A stretch of 64,000 nucleotides of DNA from Geomonas ferrireducens (GTDB taxonomy: Bacteria; Desulfobacterota; Desulfuromonadia; Geobacterales; Geobacteraceae). Position 1 is the first letter of the stretch. Every line of letters begins with the position of its first letter. Below the pieces are notes generated by a model. The model had not been told where the DNA came from and did not search any database. It saw only the letters and a program-made list of their open reading frames with translations. Location: positions 642,318 to 706,317 of the forward strand of contig NZ_SSYA01000003.1 in NCBI RefSeq assembly GCF_004917065.1. The letters run 5' to 3'. This document shows, piece after piece, positions 55,438-64,000 of the stretch. The position numbers and the translations under genes are program-made.

Positions 55438-55953
55438 ATGGAAGACAGACTGAAAAAGATCAAGCTGCTTATCCTCGACGTCGACGGCGTCCTTACCGAC
55501 GGGCGCATCATCTTCGACTCCAACGGCGTGGAGAGCAAGTTCTTCAACGTAAAAGACGGCCATGGCATCAAGATGCTGCAGCGCTCCGGCATAGAAGTAG
55601 GCATCATCTCCGGGCGTGAGTCCCAGGTGGTGTACAACCGCGCTGTCGAGCTCGGAATCGGCCAGGTGTACCAGAAGTCGCTGGACAAACTGGTCCCGTA
55701 CCGCCAGATGCTGGAGGCAACCGGGGTGTCCGACGAGGAAGTCGCCTTCATGGGGGACGACGTCATCGACATCCCGCTCCTGAAGAGGGTAGGCTTCGCA
55801 GCGGCCCCCGCCGACGCGGTGCCCGAGGTACTTCCCTTCGCCCAATTCGTCGCCAAGAACCGCGGTGGCTGGGGGGCGGTGCGCGAGGTGTGCGATCTCA
55901 TCCTGAAGGCCCAGGGGACGTGGGATGCCGTCACTTCAAGGTACTATGTCTGA
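55438..55953 (+). CDS. kdsC: Kdo-8-phosphate phosphatase KdsC
   Basis: KdsC removes phosphate from Kdo 8-phosphate. The 171-aa HAD-superfamily protein is the short C0 class without a cap domain. It has LLILDVDGVLTDGRI with the catalytic DxD, GIISGRES, a Lys in VYQKSLDKL and AFMGDDVIDIPLL. The tetramer-type length fits. It ends the Kdo run, followed by a strong terminator. Confidence 0.94.
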   Translation: MEDRLKKIKLLILDVDGVLTDGRIIFDSNGVESKFFNVKDGHGIKMLQRSGIEVGIISGRESQVVYNRAVELGIGQVYQKSLDKLVPYRQMLEATGVSDEEVAFMGDDVIDIPLLKRVGFAAAPADAVPEVLPFAQFVAKNRGGWGAVREVCDLILKAQGTWDAVTSRYYV

Positions 55954-55995
55954 TGTGACGCAAATTTAGATCGACAAGACCAAAATAAGAACAGG

Positions 55996-56035
55996 AAAAG
56001 GAATGTCAATATTCAGACATTCCTTTTTTGTTTTT
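55996..56035 (+). terminator. terminator after kdsC
   Basis: A 12-bp perfect stem AAAAGGAATGTC (55996-56007) with GACATTCCTTTT (56016-56027) and an 8-nt loop is followed by TTGTTTTTG. It separates the Kdo genes from the exopolysaccharide locus. Confidence 0.88.
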
Positions 56036-56222
56036 GACACACTTACATATCTGATCCACTGTCAAGTGGCTTCTGGGCGCCGATGAAAGTCTCTGCTCCA
56101 TTTTAGATTTTGTTGAGACAATAGCTGCCGCTCGTCTATTGTGTGGGAATCACATGGGATTAACTCTTATGACAGATGCTGATCGTGTGAAATAGATTTC
56201 TTGCTCCATAAGAAAGCCGTTG

Positions 56223-56238
56223 TGGCATGAAATCTGCT
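56223..56238 (+). promoter_or_regulatory. candidate sigma54 promoter of the exopolysaccharide locus
   Basis: TGGCATGAAATCTGCT has the GG (56224-56225) and GC (56236-56237) of a -24/-12 promoter at the exact 10-bp spacing, with two mismatches to TGGCACG-N4-TTGCT. It lies about 240 bp before the export gene, leaving a long leader. I saw no c-di-GMP riboswitch signature in the leader and no gene in the 526-bp gap. Confidence 0.4.
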
Positions 56239-56479
56239 GAGGTTGTGCCGGCATTTAGTTGAGTCTGATTCCATACTCACAAGGGTTTTTTGAATTTACA
56301 TAGCTCCGTAGAAGTGCTATACCGTAACGTCTGATCATTAGTCGATTCTGATCGGTCGTCCCCGTCCCAGGACCATTAAACGTTAGCACACTCAAGCTGT
56401 CGGCGTCGATGTAGGGATACCCACCTTTCTGTCCGTTGTACCTTCCGCGCCAAGCTACTCTTACGAGGTTTTCGAAGGC

Positions 56480-59266
56480 ATGAAAAAAATACTGCTGTTC
56501 GCCGCTGCGCTATTCCTGCTCACTGTCACCACTTCATATTCCGCAAGTATCTACGACAGCACCTCTCAGGGGACTACGTACTACTCCGGCACCTCGGCAA
56601 CCGCGCCCGCACCGGCCACTGCACCGGCCACCTCCAGTTACTTCACGATCCCCGCACAGACGGATCAAAACGCCGCGACCTCCTATTCTCCATATCCGTC
56701 CCAGCAACAGACGACCGGGCAGATGCAGCCATACGCTCAGCCCCAGCCCAATCTTCAGATGCAGACCTACGGCGCCAAGCCGATTTCCGGGCAGGCTCAA
56801 CCTGCCGGTCAGAACGCGGGAACGGTGCGGGGGCAGTCGTCCGTCCCTGGGCAGGCAAACGTGCAAGCAGCGGTACCGGGGCAACCCGGCGCCCAGTACG
56901 GCCTCCAGGGTCAAAACAGTAATCAATTTCCTGCAGGCTTGAACAAGCAGCCCCAGCAATACGACCAGGAACAGGGAAGACAACCTCTTCAGCAGGCCGT
57001 CCAGCAGCCGGTGGTCCCCGCAGAACCTTCCGCGCTGGAAAAAGCGATGGGTGAGGACCCGGTCACCGCGGAGAACTCCCTTTCACAGCCTTACGGAGGC
57101 ACCACCCTTACTCAGTTCGGCTACAACTTCTTCCGTCCCGAAACGAATGATCCTCTCTCCGCGCAGATGGATATTCCCGTCGGCCCCGACTACATCGTCG
57201 GCCCCGGCGACCGGCTCCTTATCACCCTTTGGGGGAGTATCGATGGGACCTGGGAGCTCGAGGTGAACCGCAGCGGCGAGATAGTGCTTCCCAAGGTAGG
57301 GGCGGTAAAGGTGGCGGGGCAGACCTTCGGCCAGGTGCCCGGTGTGCTGAAGAACACGCTCGCGCGCATCTTCAAGGACTTCCATGTCAACGTCAACATG
57401 GGGCGGCTCAGGGTCATCAAGGTCTACATCGTAGGCGAAGTAGCCGCACCGGGCGAGTATAACGTGAGCTCGCTCTCCACCATCATCAACGCGTTGGCGG
57501 CGGCTGGTGGCCCGACCAAAAACGGTAGCCTCAGGAATATCAAGATCAACAGAAACGGCAACGTCGTCGAAACCGTCGACCTCTACGACTTCTTCCTGAA
57601 GGGGGACCAGGGCAAGGCCATTCGACTGCAGCCGGGCGACACCGTGTTGGTCCCGGTGATCGGCAAGGTGGCGGGCGTCGCCGGTAACGTCCGCCGCCCT
57701 GGCATCTACGAGCTCAAGGGAGAAAGCAGCCTGAAGGATCTGCTTGGGCTTTGTGGCGGGATCAACGCCACCGGTTACCTGCAGCGGCTCCAGATGTACC
57801 GGGTACAGGCGCATGACAAGAAGATGGTGACCGAGATAAGCCTCGAGCCCGGCAAGAGCGTTGAGGACGCGACAGCCGGCATAAAGCTGCAGGATCTGGA
57901 CTTGGTCAAGGTTCTGTCCATCGACACCGTCCTGCGCGGGTACGCGCGGCTCGAAGGGCACGTGCTGCGCCCCGGCGATTACGCACTAAAACCAGGCATG
58001 CGTGTCAGCGCTCTTCTTAAGGGCGATAACCTGTTGCCCGAATATCACGCCGCCGCCGGACAGATCACCCGGCTGTTCCCCCCCGACCTGCACCCTGAGA
58101 TCGTCTTCTTCAACGTGACCCGCGCGCTCAACGGTGAGCCCGATTACGACCTTGAACTGAAGGAATTCGACCGCGTGAAGATCTTCTCTCGTACCGAGAT
58201 GGAGGAAGTCCCCTTCGTCCAGGTAAGCGGGGAGGTGCTTAGGCCGGGGCAGTACCGCTATCTTGAGAACATGACCGTGCGCGACCTGCTCATGCAGGCC
58301 GGCAACGTGAAATTGAGCGCTTACCTCAAAAACGCAGAGATTGTGAGGGTTAAGCGTGCCGACTCGCGCGTCGTCACCGTTGTCCTGCCCGTCGATCTCG
58401 AAGCGGCCCTCAAGGGAGGGGACGCAAACATCAAACTGCAGCCCTTGGACGAGCTTACCGTAAGGCGCATCCCCAATTGGGCGGATGCCACCGACCGCTA
58501 CGTCACTCTGAGCGGCGAATTCGTCTTCCCCGGGACCTACCCGATCTACAAAGGGGAACGTCTCTCCTCCGTTATCGCCAGGGCTGGCGGATTCTCAAAC
58601 CTCGCCTATCTCAAAGGGACCAAGTTCACCAGGGAGAACGTCAGGAAACTGCAGCAGCAACGCATGGATGAAGCGCTGCAGAAGGCCCAGGAAGACATCA
58701 TCCACCTGCAGACCAACATGGCGCAAACCGCAGCGTCGGCAGAGGAGGTTTCCGCTGCCAAGACGACACTTGATGGGCTCACGCGCAGCGTGGAGATCCT
58801 TAAGACCAAGAAGGCCGAGGGGCGCGTGCTGATGGAGGTCGCCTCGCTGGAGGAACTGAAGGGCGGACCCTACGACCTAGAACTGCAGGGTGGGGACCAA
58901 CTCACCGTGCCCAGCGACCCCGGCGGCGTCAACGTGATCGGCAACGTCTACAACCAGAGCACAGTGGTTAGTCAGCAAGGGCGTGACGTCGAATGGTACC
59001 TGCACCAGGTGGGCGGACCGACCGGTGATGCCGATACCGGCGAGATCTACGTCGTCAAGGTGAACGGTACCGTCGTGAGCCAGGCTAACTCCGGCAGGTT
59101 CCTGTTCTACAATTCCTTCTGGGGCAAGCCGCTTGATTCCGGCGACACTATCATCGTGCCGCGTCAGTACGAGAAGACCGCGTGGCTCAGAACCGTGAAA
59201 GATATAACCCAGATCCTTGGTAACGTAGCCATGACCGCCGGCGTGGCCATCGCCGCAGGGAAATAA
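56480..59266 (+). CDS. outer-membrane polysaccharide export protein with multiple SLBB domains
   Basis: The 928-aa product has a signal peptide (about 1-22, cleavage near SYSAS) and a Gln/Pro-rich low-complexity region (about 25-190). A Poly_export domain follows (about 235-320; VGPGDRLLITLWGSIDGTWE). At least five SLBB domains come after it (for example YIVGEVAAPGEYNVSSLSTI, VAGNVRRPGIYELKGESSL, VSGEVLRPGQYRYLENMTV, LSGEFVFPGTYPIYKGERL). A coiled-coil insert lies at about 718-780. It resembles Wza-type OPX proteins that form the export channel for exopolysaccharide, but is much longer. The signal peptide has no clear lipobox. Together with the Wzz gene it opens the polysaccharide locus. Confidence 0.9.
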   Translation: MKKILLFAAALFLLTVTTSYSASIYDSTSQGTTYYSGTSATAPAPATAPATSSYFTIPAQTDQNAATSYSPYPSQQQTTGQMQPYAQPQPNLQMQTYGAKPISGQAQPAGQNAGTVRGQSSVPGQANVQAAVPGQPGAQYGLQGQNSNQFPAGLNKQPQQYDQEQGRQPLQQAVQQPVVPAEPSALEKAMGEDPVTAENSLSQPYGGTTLTQFGYNFFRPETNDPLSAQMDIPVGPDYIVGPGDRLLITLWGSIDGTWELEVNRSGEIVLPKVGAVKVAGQTFGQVPGVLKNTLARIFKDFHVNVNMGRLRVIKVYIVGEVAAPGEYNVSSLSTIINALAAAGGPTKNGSLRNIKINRNGNVVETVDLYDFFLKGDQGKAIRLQPGDTVLVPVIGKVAGVAGNVRRPGIYELKGESSLKDLLGLCGGINATGYLQRLQMYRVQAHDKKMVTEISLEPGKSVEDATAGIKLQDLDLVKVLSIDTVLRGYARLEGHVLRPGDYALKPGMRVSALLKGDNLLPEYHAAAGQITRLFPPDLHPEIVFFNVTRALNGEPDYDLELKEFDRVKIFSRTEMEEVPFVQVSGEVLRPGQYRYLENMTVRDLLMQAGNVKLSAYLKNAEIVRVKRADSRVVTVVLPVDLEAALKGGDANIKLQPLDELTVRRIPNWADATDRYVTLSGEFVFPGTYPIYKGERLSSVIARAGGFSNLAYLKGTKFTRENVRKLQQQRMDEALQKAQEDIIHLQTNMAQTAASAEEVSAAKTTLDGLTRSVEILKTKKAEGRVLMEVASLEELKGGPYDLELQGGDQLTVPSDPGGVNVIGNVYNQSTVVSQQGRDVEWYLHQVGGPTGDADTGEIYVVKVNGTVVSQANSGRFLFYNSFWGKPLDSGDTIIVPRQYEKTAWLRTVKDITQILGNVAMTAGVAIAAGK

Positions 59267-59451
59267 GGGCAAAGCGTGCATCAGGATTGATTATCCTTGT
59301 CCCTGCTGGCGGGGGGCAGGGCTTGAGGGCTGGACACTTGTATCAGTTGGGACAATGTTAGTTAATATGTTCGACCCAAGAAGAGCTTTGATCTTTATTA
59401 AATTTCTCCTGTTAGGTGGCTTAGCTTTTAACTCATAAGAGGAACTAGATA

Positions 59452-60651
59452 TTGAACACTGATAAGCCCGATGTAGATATTACTGATGAAATCAATCTGC
59501 TTAAGCTACTTATTGTCTTAGCTAAACATTGGAAGATGATAGTAGTAGTTCCATTGATTGTTGTCGTGATCACTGCTATTGCCACGCTGTTCATACCGAA
59601 CATGTACACGGCCAAGGCTATGATCCTGCCCGTAGAAGATAATAGTGGCGGTATGATGAGTGCAATGATGGCCCAGATGGGCGGCTTAGCTGCACTTGCT
59701 GGCGGAGGACTCGGAGGAACAACAAAAACTGATCAATACGTGACTATGATGAATAGCGAAGTGATACAGGATCCAATAATCGATCGATTCAAGTTAATGG
59801 ACCTGTATAAAGCCAAATTCCGCGCCAAAGCTTATTCTGCCCTACGTGCTAGTACGGATATTCGTGCAGGCAAAAAAGATGGCATCATCACCATTGCGGT
59901 GAGTAATGAAAGACCCAAACTAGCCGCTGATATTGCTAACGCCTATGTGGAGGAACTCGGGAAGTTGACCGCAAAACTTGCTATGACCGGCGCTGGAGCT
60001 AATCGCCTTTTTCTGGAAGAACGTTTAGCCAAAGCAAGGAGTGATTTGACCGTGGCGGAGGATGCGCTTAAAACTTTCCAAACCAGAAATAAGGCTGTGG
60101 CTATCCCTGATCAGGCAAAGGCGACACTGGAAGGGGTGGCTGTGCTACGAGCACAATTGGCCGCACAGGAAGTACAGCTTGGAACCATGCGGCAGCAACT
60201 TACAAATGAAAGCCAAGAGGTGAAGGCTGCCAAGGCCACCATCGCCAATCTGCGGCGGCAGATTTCACAACTTGAAGGAAGCAAATCAGAAGGTTCCTTG
60301 CCCGGTGTTGGGGCCATGCCGCAGTTGGGGCAGGAGTATATACGCCTCATGCGGGAATTTAAAGTCCAAGAAACTTTGGTGGAACTACTTACCAAACAGT
60401 ATGAGATGACAAAGCTGAATGAGGCGAAAGATGTCGCTCCGTTTCAACTGTTGCAGTCCGCGAAGGTGCCAGAGGTGAAAAGCAAGCCAAGGCGCGGCTT
60501 AATAGTAATTGTTGCAGCATGTATGACTGGATTGTTCATGGTCATTTTTGCTTTTTTGCTCGAATGCAAAGGACAATTGAGCCATGAAGACCGCAAACTT
60601 CTTGATGAGCTTAAAAAATACCTTCCCTCCCCATTGAAAAAAATAGTTTGA
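59452..60651 (+). CDS. Wzz-type chain length/export protein
   Basis: The 399-aa protein has a short N-terminal cytoplasmic part and a membrane helix at about 30-52 (WKMIVVVPLIVVVITAIATL). A periplasmic coiled-coil region (about 180-290) and a second membrane helix at about 350-370 follow. It has no C-terminal tyrosine kinase, so it is of the Wzz or PCP-1/PCP-2b type and would set polymer length. A TTG at 59452 is the preferred start, with AGAGGA upstream. The Met- and Gly-rich segment MMSAMMAQMGGLAALAGGGL follows the first helix. GC is lower than in the preceding genes. Confidence 0.87.
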   Translation: MNTDKPDVDITDEINLLKLLIVLAKHWKMIVVVPLIVVVITAIATLFIPNMYTAKAMILPVEDNSGGMMSAMMAQMGGLAALAGGGLGGTTKTDQYVTMMNSEVIQDPIIDRFKLMDLYKAKFRAKAYSALRASTDIRAGKKDGIITIAVSNERPKLAADIANAYVEELGKLTAKLAMTGAGANRLFLEERLAKARSDLTVAEDALKTFQTRNKAVAIPDQAKATLEGVAVLRAQLAAQEVQLGTMRQQLTNESQEVKAAKATIANLRRQISQLEGSKSEGSLPGVGAMPQLGQEYIRLMREFKVQETLVELLTKQYEMTKLNEAKDVAPFQLLQSAKVPEVKSKPRRGLIVIVAACMTGLFMVIFAFLLECKGQLSHEDRKLLDELKKYLPSPLKKIV

Positions 60652-60692
60652 AAATACACACAATTTTTCACAGTAGAGGTAGGTAGAGAAGC

Positions 60693-61829
60693 ATGGTTAA
60701 AGTTCTGTCAGTGTTTGGTACCCGTCCAGAAGCCATAAAAATGGCACCTGTTATTAAAGGTTTGGAAAATGATCCTGAGATATTTAAGAGCATTGTGTGC
60801 GTAACAGCACAACATCGCCAAATGCTAGACCAAGTTTTAGACCTTTTTGACATTATCCCAGACTACGATCTCGACATAATGAAACCTGGGCAGGATCTTA
60901 CAGACATAACTTGCCATGTATTGCAGGGCCTGAAGCCAATCCTTCTTAAGGAAGTTCCAGATATAGTACTTGTGCATGGTGATACCTCCACTGCAATGGC
61001 TTCTTGCATTGCCGCATTTTATGCACATATAAAAGTCGGTCATGTAGAGGCTGGCCTGCGAACCGGCAACAAATTAGCTCCCTTTCCAGAAGAAATGAAC
61101 AGGCGCATTGCAGGGGCTGTCAGTGACATCCATTTTGCTCCTACAGTAGTTGCTCGTCAGAATCTTTTAAAGGAAGGTGTAGCAGAGCAGGATGTCTTCG
61201 TAACGGGAAACACTGTAATCGATTCTCTATATCGAGTTTTAGATAAAATAAAAAAAGATCAAAAACTTTATACAGTTTTAAGTGAGAGGTTCTCTTTTTT
61301 GTGCCCCGGGAAAAAACTAATTTTGGTCACTGGACACAGGCGGGAAAACTTTGGCCAAGGATTCGAAAATATCTGCGGTGCCATCGAAGATATCGCTAGC
61401 ATTAATCCTGACGTAGAGGTGGTCTATCCAGTCCATTTGAATCCGAATGTTCAAGAACCAGTTAAACGTCTTTTAAGTGCGAGACTTTTGAAAAACGTTC
61501 ACCTCATTGGGCCTCTTGATTATCTTCCTTTCGTTTATTTAATGGATCGTGCATACCTGATTCTCACAGATTCAGGCGGAGTACAGGAGGAAGCACCATC
61601 TTTAGGAAAGCCTGTGTTGGTGATGCGAGAAACGACGGAAAGACCTGAAGCCGTCCAAGCGGGCACAGTTTTGCTCGTCGGAACTGATAGAAGTGCGATC
61701 GTTGCAGCAGCTAATACCCTTCTTCGTGACACTTCAGCATACGAAAAGATGTCAAAGGCTCACAACCCATATGGAGATGGTCGTGCTGCAGAGAGGATTT
61801 TGAAAACTTTGCAAGTTTGCTTAGAGTGA
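60693..61829 (+). CDS. wecB: UDP-N-acetylglucosamine 2-epimerase (non-hydrolysing)
   Basis: WecB converts UDP-GlcNAc to UDP-ManNAc. The 378-aa protein has the family start [18 protein letters not shown], then [50 protein letters not shown] and [20 protein letters not shown]. Residues for UDP binding and the catalytic D/E/H are intact. The next functional partner would be UDP-ManNAc dehydrogenase, and only a decayed remnant of that gene follows. Confidence 0.95.
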   Translation: MVKVLSVFGTRPEAIKMAPVIKGLENDPEIFKSIVCVTAQHRQMLDQVLDLFDIIPDYDLDIMKPGQDLTDITCHVLQGLKPILLKEVPDIVLVHGDTSTAMASCIAAFYAHIKVGHVEAGLRTGNKLAPFPEEMNRRIAGAVSDIHFAPTVVARQNLLKEGVAEQDVFVTGNTVIDSLYRVLDKIKKDQKLYTVLSERFSFLCPGKKLILVTGHRRENFGQGFENICGAIEDIASINPDVEVVYPVHLNPNVQEPVKRLLSARLLKNVHLIGPLDYLPFVYLMDRAYLILTDSGGVQEEAPSLGKPVLVMRETTERPEAVQAGTVLLVGTDRSAIVAAANTLLRDTSAYEKMSKAHNPYGDGRAAERILKTLQVCLE

Positions 61830-61867
61830 AAAAAACACACAGCTGCGGAGAGTTCCGTCATATAACG

Positions 61868-62068
61868 TTGCTAAAAAAGGCTGTAGTGGGGGTAGGGTAC
61901 ATTGGCCTTCATACTGCTCCCATGCTTGCAACAAAATCACTTAAGTATTAGGTCGGCTTAGACGGTTTAATTCAGGCAATATTGTAGATGTCCCCGGCCC
62001 TTCATGCTGTGAATAGTGACAACCTGCAGACGTTGCTTGTTCCGAAGGCGGCAGACTCTTCCGTCTAA
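61868..62068 (+). pseudogene. remnant of a UDP-ManNAc dehydrogenase (wecC-like) gene
   Basis: Translated in shifting frames, this gap reads as the first ~65 residues of a UDP-sugar dehydrogenase. Frame one gives KKAVVGVGYIGLHTAPMLA TKS, then TAG at 61949, with VGLD just after. A second frame gives NSGNIVDVPGP (61989 and before), and a third gives LHAVNSDNLQTLLVPKAADSS (62000-62065) and ends at TAA. These match the Rossmann start GxGYIGLPTAxMLA, the V-DxxxxxVxxINxG segment and the AVxSGxLxAT-PExAD segment of WecC. The rest of the gene, over 1 kb, is missing. Confidence 0.7.
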
Positions 62069-62109
62069 GCCTTTTCTGCGGCAGCTGAGGTGGTTATAGG
62101 AGGTTTTAA

Positions 62110-63042
62110 ATGAAGTTCTATAAGCATCCGCAATCAATTGTAGAATCGCATAATATTGGTCGTAATTCGAGAATATGGGCTTTTGCGCACGTTCTGTCAA
62201 ATGCAGTAGTTGGTGAAGAGTGTAATATATGTGATCATGTTTTCATAGAAAATGACGTCATCATTGGTAATAGGGTCACTATCAAATGTGGTGTACAGGT
62301 TTGGGACGGAGTGAGAATTGCTGATGATGTCTTTATAGGCCCGAATGCCACTTTTACAAATGATTTATTTCCTCGTAGCAAGAAGTATCCTGAGGAATTT
62401 TCAAAAACTTTCGTTCTTGAAGGGGCTTCGGTTGGCGCGAATGCCACAATCCTTGCTGGAGTCACTATTGGCAAAAAAGCCATGGTTGGCGCTGGAGCTG
62501 TTGTTACGAAGAACGTTCCGCCCAACGCGATCGTTGCTGGTAACCCCGCAAGAATCATTGGATATGTTACGACAACTATGGTTGTCGATAATAAGCAAGA
62601 TAAATCATTTCTCCAAGGGGAAGTTCGTCAATCTGATATTCCGGGTGTTGAATTTCTTAGATTGCCGGTAATACCTGATATGCGTGGGAATTTATCCTAT
62701 GCCGAATATGGGCAGTTTTTGCCTTTTATCCCTAAAAGGTTTTTTCTTGTTTATGGGGTTCCGAGCAAGGAGATCCGGGGAGAACATGCGCATAAAACCC
62801 TCGACCAATTTTTGTTATGCGTCAACGGATCTTGTACTGTCATGGTTGATGACGGTTCCTGCCGTGAAGAATATATTCTCGATTCTCCTGGAACAGCTCT
62901 GCGTATCCCACCGATGGTATGGGGGGTACAATATAAATATTCGTCTGACGCTATCCTGTTGGTTCTAGCATCAGATGTTTATTCAAATGAAGATTACATC
63001 AGGGACTACGATGAATTTCTAAAGGCGGTGGGTACCAGATGA
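62110..63042 (+). CDS. fused acyltransferase/WxcM-like sugar isomerase (FdtA-type) protein
   Basis: The 310-aa protein joins two domains. The N-terminal part (about 1-150) is a left-handed beta-helix acyltransferase with hexapeptide repeats ([20 protein letters not shown]) and the NPARIIG end. The C-terminal part (about 178-310) is a cupin of the WxcM/FdtA type ([33 protein letters not shown] with [23 protein letters not shown]). FdtA/WxcM proteins isomerise dTDP-4-keto-6-deoxyhexoses and the acyltransferase would N-acetylate the amino sugar formed by the next gene. AGGAGG is 5 nt upstream of the ATG. Confidence 0.88.
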   Translation: MKFYKHPQSIVESHNIGRNSRIWAFAHVLSNAVVGEECNICDHVFIENDVIIGNRVTIKCGVQVWDGVRIADDVFIGPNATFTNDLFPRSKKYPEEFSKTFVLEGASVGANATILAGVTIGKKAMVGAGAVVTKNVPPNAIVAGNPARIIGYVTTTMVVDNKQDKSFLQGEVRQSDIPGVEFLRLPVIPDMRGNLSYAEYGQFLPFIPKRFFLVYGVPSKEIRGEHAHKTLDQFLLCVNGSCTVMVDDGSCREEYILDSPGTALRIPPMVWGVQYKYSSDAILLVLASDVYSNEDYIRDYDEFLKAVGTR

Positions 63043-64000
63043 AAGTTCCTTTTCTAGACCTTAAATCACCTTATATTGAGCTGAAAAATGATCTTGATTT
63101 AGCTTTTAATCGCGTGATGACCTCAGGATGGTATGTCTTAGGGAATGAAGTAGCAGCGTTTGAAAATGAATTTGCATCCTATTGCGGTGCAGAACATTGT
63201 GTGGGTGTTGGGAACGGACTTGACGCATTGCATTTGATATTACGTGCTTACGGAATTGGGGCTGGCGATGAAGTGATAGTCCCTTCAAACACTTATATTG
63301 CAACGTGGCTCTCTGTTACCCATGTCGGTGCTACGCCTGTTCCGGTCGAGCCTGAAGCACGGACGTATAATATAGATGCCGCATTAATAGAGAGAGCGAT
63401 TACTAACAAGACCAAAGCCATCATCGTAGTTCATCTCTATGGCCAAACAGCGGACATGGATGCGATAAATGTTATTGCCCATAAAAATGGATTAAAGGTG
63501 ATAGAAGACTGTGCTCAAGCTCACGGTGCTCTTTACAAAGGGCGCAGAGCCGGCAGTCTTGGTGACGCTGCTGCATTCAGTTTTTACCCCGGCAAAAACC
63601 TGGGAGCTGTAGGCGATGGTGGCGCTGTAACTACTAGCGATCCTGAAGTATCAGATCGGGTCAGGGTTCTTCGCAATTACGGTTCCAGAGTCAAATACCA
63701 CAATGATGTCATAGGCTTTAACTCACGTCTCGATGAGTTACAGGCTGCGTTACTTCGTGTTAAATTAAAAAAACTCGATGAATGGAATGGTCGTCGTCAG
63801 GCTCTTGCATCTCTGTATATGAGAACTCTAGAGGGAGTCCCCGACCTCATTTTACCTTTTGTGGCCGAGTGGGCCGAACCTGTCTGGCATCTTTTTGTCG
63901 TTCGTCATCCGCGGCGGGACAGCTTACAAGATTATCTGACATCTAAAGGTGTAGGTACGCTTATTCATTATCCCGTTCCTCCCCACCGCTCTAGCGCCTA
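63039..64000 (+). CDS. DegT/DnrJ/EryC1 aminotransferase (FdtB-type), truncated by window end
   Basis: The frame starts with the ATG at 63039, overlapping the previous stop by 4 bp, and stays open to the last base, so about 320 codons are seen and the 3' end is missing. It reads [14 protein letters not shown], then [47 protein letters not shown] and [18 protein letters not shown] with the PLP lysine. These are typical of sugar aminotransferases of this family. After an FdtA-type isomerase it is expected to transfer an amino group to the 3-keto sugar to give a dTDP-3-amino-3,6-dideoxyhexose. Confidence 0.9.
   Translation, partial: MKVPFLDLKSPYIELKNDLDLAFNRVMTSGWYVLGNEVAAFENEFASYCGAEHCVGVGNGLDALHLILRAYGIGAGDEVIVPSNTYIATWLSVTHVGATPVPVEPEARTYNIDAALIERAITNKTKAIIVVHLYGQTADMDAINVIAHKNGLKVIEDCAQAHGALYKGRRAGSLGDAAAFSFYPGKNLGAVGDGGAVTTSDPEVSDRVRVLRNYGSRVKYHNDVIGFNSRLDELQAALLRVKLKKLDEWNGRRQALASLYMRTLEGVPDLILPFVAEWAEPVWHLFVVRHPRRDSLQDYLTSKGVGTLIHYPVPPHRSSA

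Noticed and set aside
56036-56479. c-di-GMP or cGAMP riboswitch in the leader of the export gene
   Set aside because: I looked for the GEMM core motifs and did not find them; several short stems are possible but none matches a known class.

Overview
The window reads as chromosomal DNA of a GC-rich member of the Desulfuromonadota, most likely the Geobacteraceae (Geobacter, Geomonas or Citrifermentans type). This is inferred from gene content: a PilMNOPQ operon, the futalosine-pathway gene mqnA, a full-length NifU next to NifS, a PxxKW-type cysteine-rich protein, a monoheme cytochrome lipoprotein, several signalling genes and Feo iron uptake. No rRNA, tRNA, CRISPR array, IS element or phage gene was found.

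Layout. (1) 1-11.1 kb: a small HTH regulator behind a promoter that overlaps a palindrome, then pilMNOPQ and three genes encoding predicted lipoproteins, one of 1392 aa with a CFI-box C-terminus. (2) 11.1-20.4 kb: a housekeeping run aroC-aroK-aroB-TPR-roadblock-aroQ-pepQ-accB-accC-gcvH, then mqnA, so most enzymes making chorismate lie near one that consumes it. (3) 20.4-32.3 kb: a 102-bp tandem repeat array, a NUDIX gene, a PxxKW gene, a phosphohexomutase, nifU-nifS, a RelE/RHH toxin-antitoxin pair, a ModF-like double ABC ATPase and a long Lhr-type helicase. (4) 32.4-36.8 kb: an accessory island whose core is a translationally coupled set: small Cys-rich exported protein, DUF4123 adaptor, GxSxG lipase, ankyrin lipoprotein. 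It looks like an orphan type VI secretion lipase effector/immunity cassette with a sharp drop in GC inside the effector. (5) 37.1-40.9 kb: fur, feoB, a zinc-ribbon protein and a DtxR-FeoA regulator. (6) 41.4-49.9 kb: a chemosensory operon (soluble receptor, STAS, CheY, CheA, CheR, CheD, CheB) and an EAL-like/HDOD protein. (7) 50.1-56.0 kb: CMP-Kdo synthesis genes kdsB, pyrG, kdsA, kdsD, kdsC, ending at a strong terminator. (8) 56.2-64.0 kb: start of an exopolysaccharide/O-antigen locus of lower GC toward its end: SLBB export protein, Wzz, WecB, a decayed UDP-ManNAc dehydrogenase remnant, an acyltransferase/WxcM fusion and a truncated DegT aminotransferase that runs off the window.

The most striking non-coding feature is the intergenic repeats. 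One modular family (A, CAGGGATGAAGGGG-type; B, CGCAAAGACGC-type; and their inverted copies) occupies the gaps after aroC, feoB, dtxR, pyrG, kdsA and kdsD, including three consecutive gaps of the Kdo cluster. A second family built of heptads (CGTTCAR) sits before the EAL/HDOD gene and after kdsB. A third, C-rich/G-rich hairpin with a nearby AGTTCC/GGAACT palindrome flanks the effector island on both sides. A fourth is the AT-rich 102-bp tandem array.

Gene starts were chosen from ribosome-binding sites, coupling overlaps and family N-termini. All functional calls rest on reading motifs, not on database searches.
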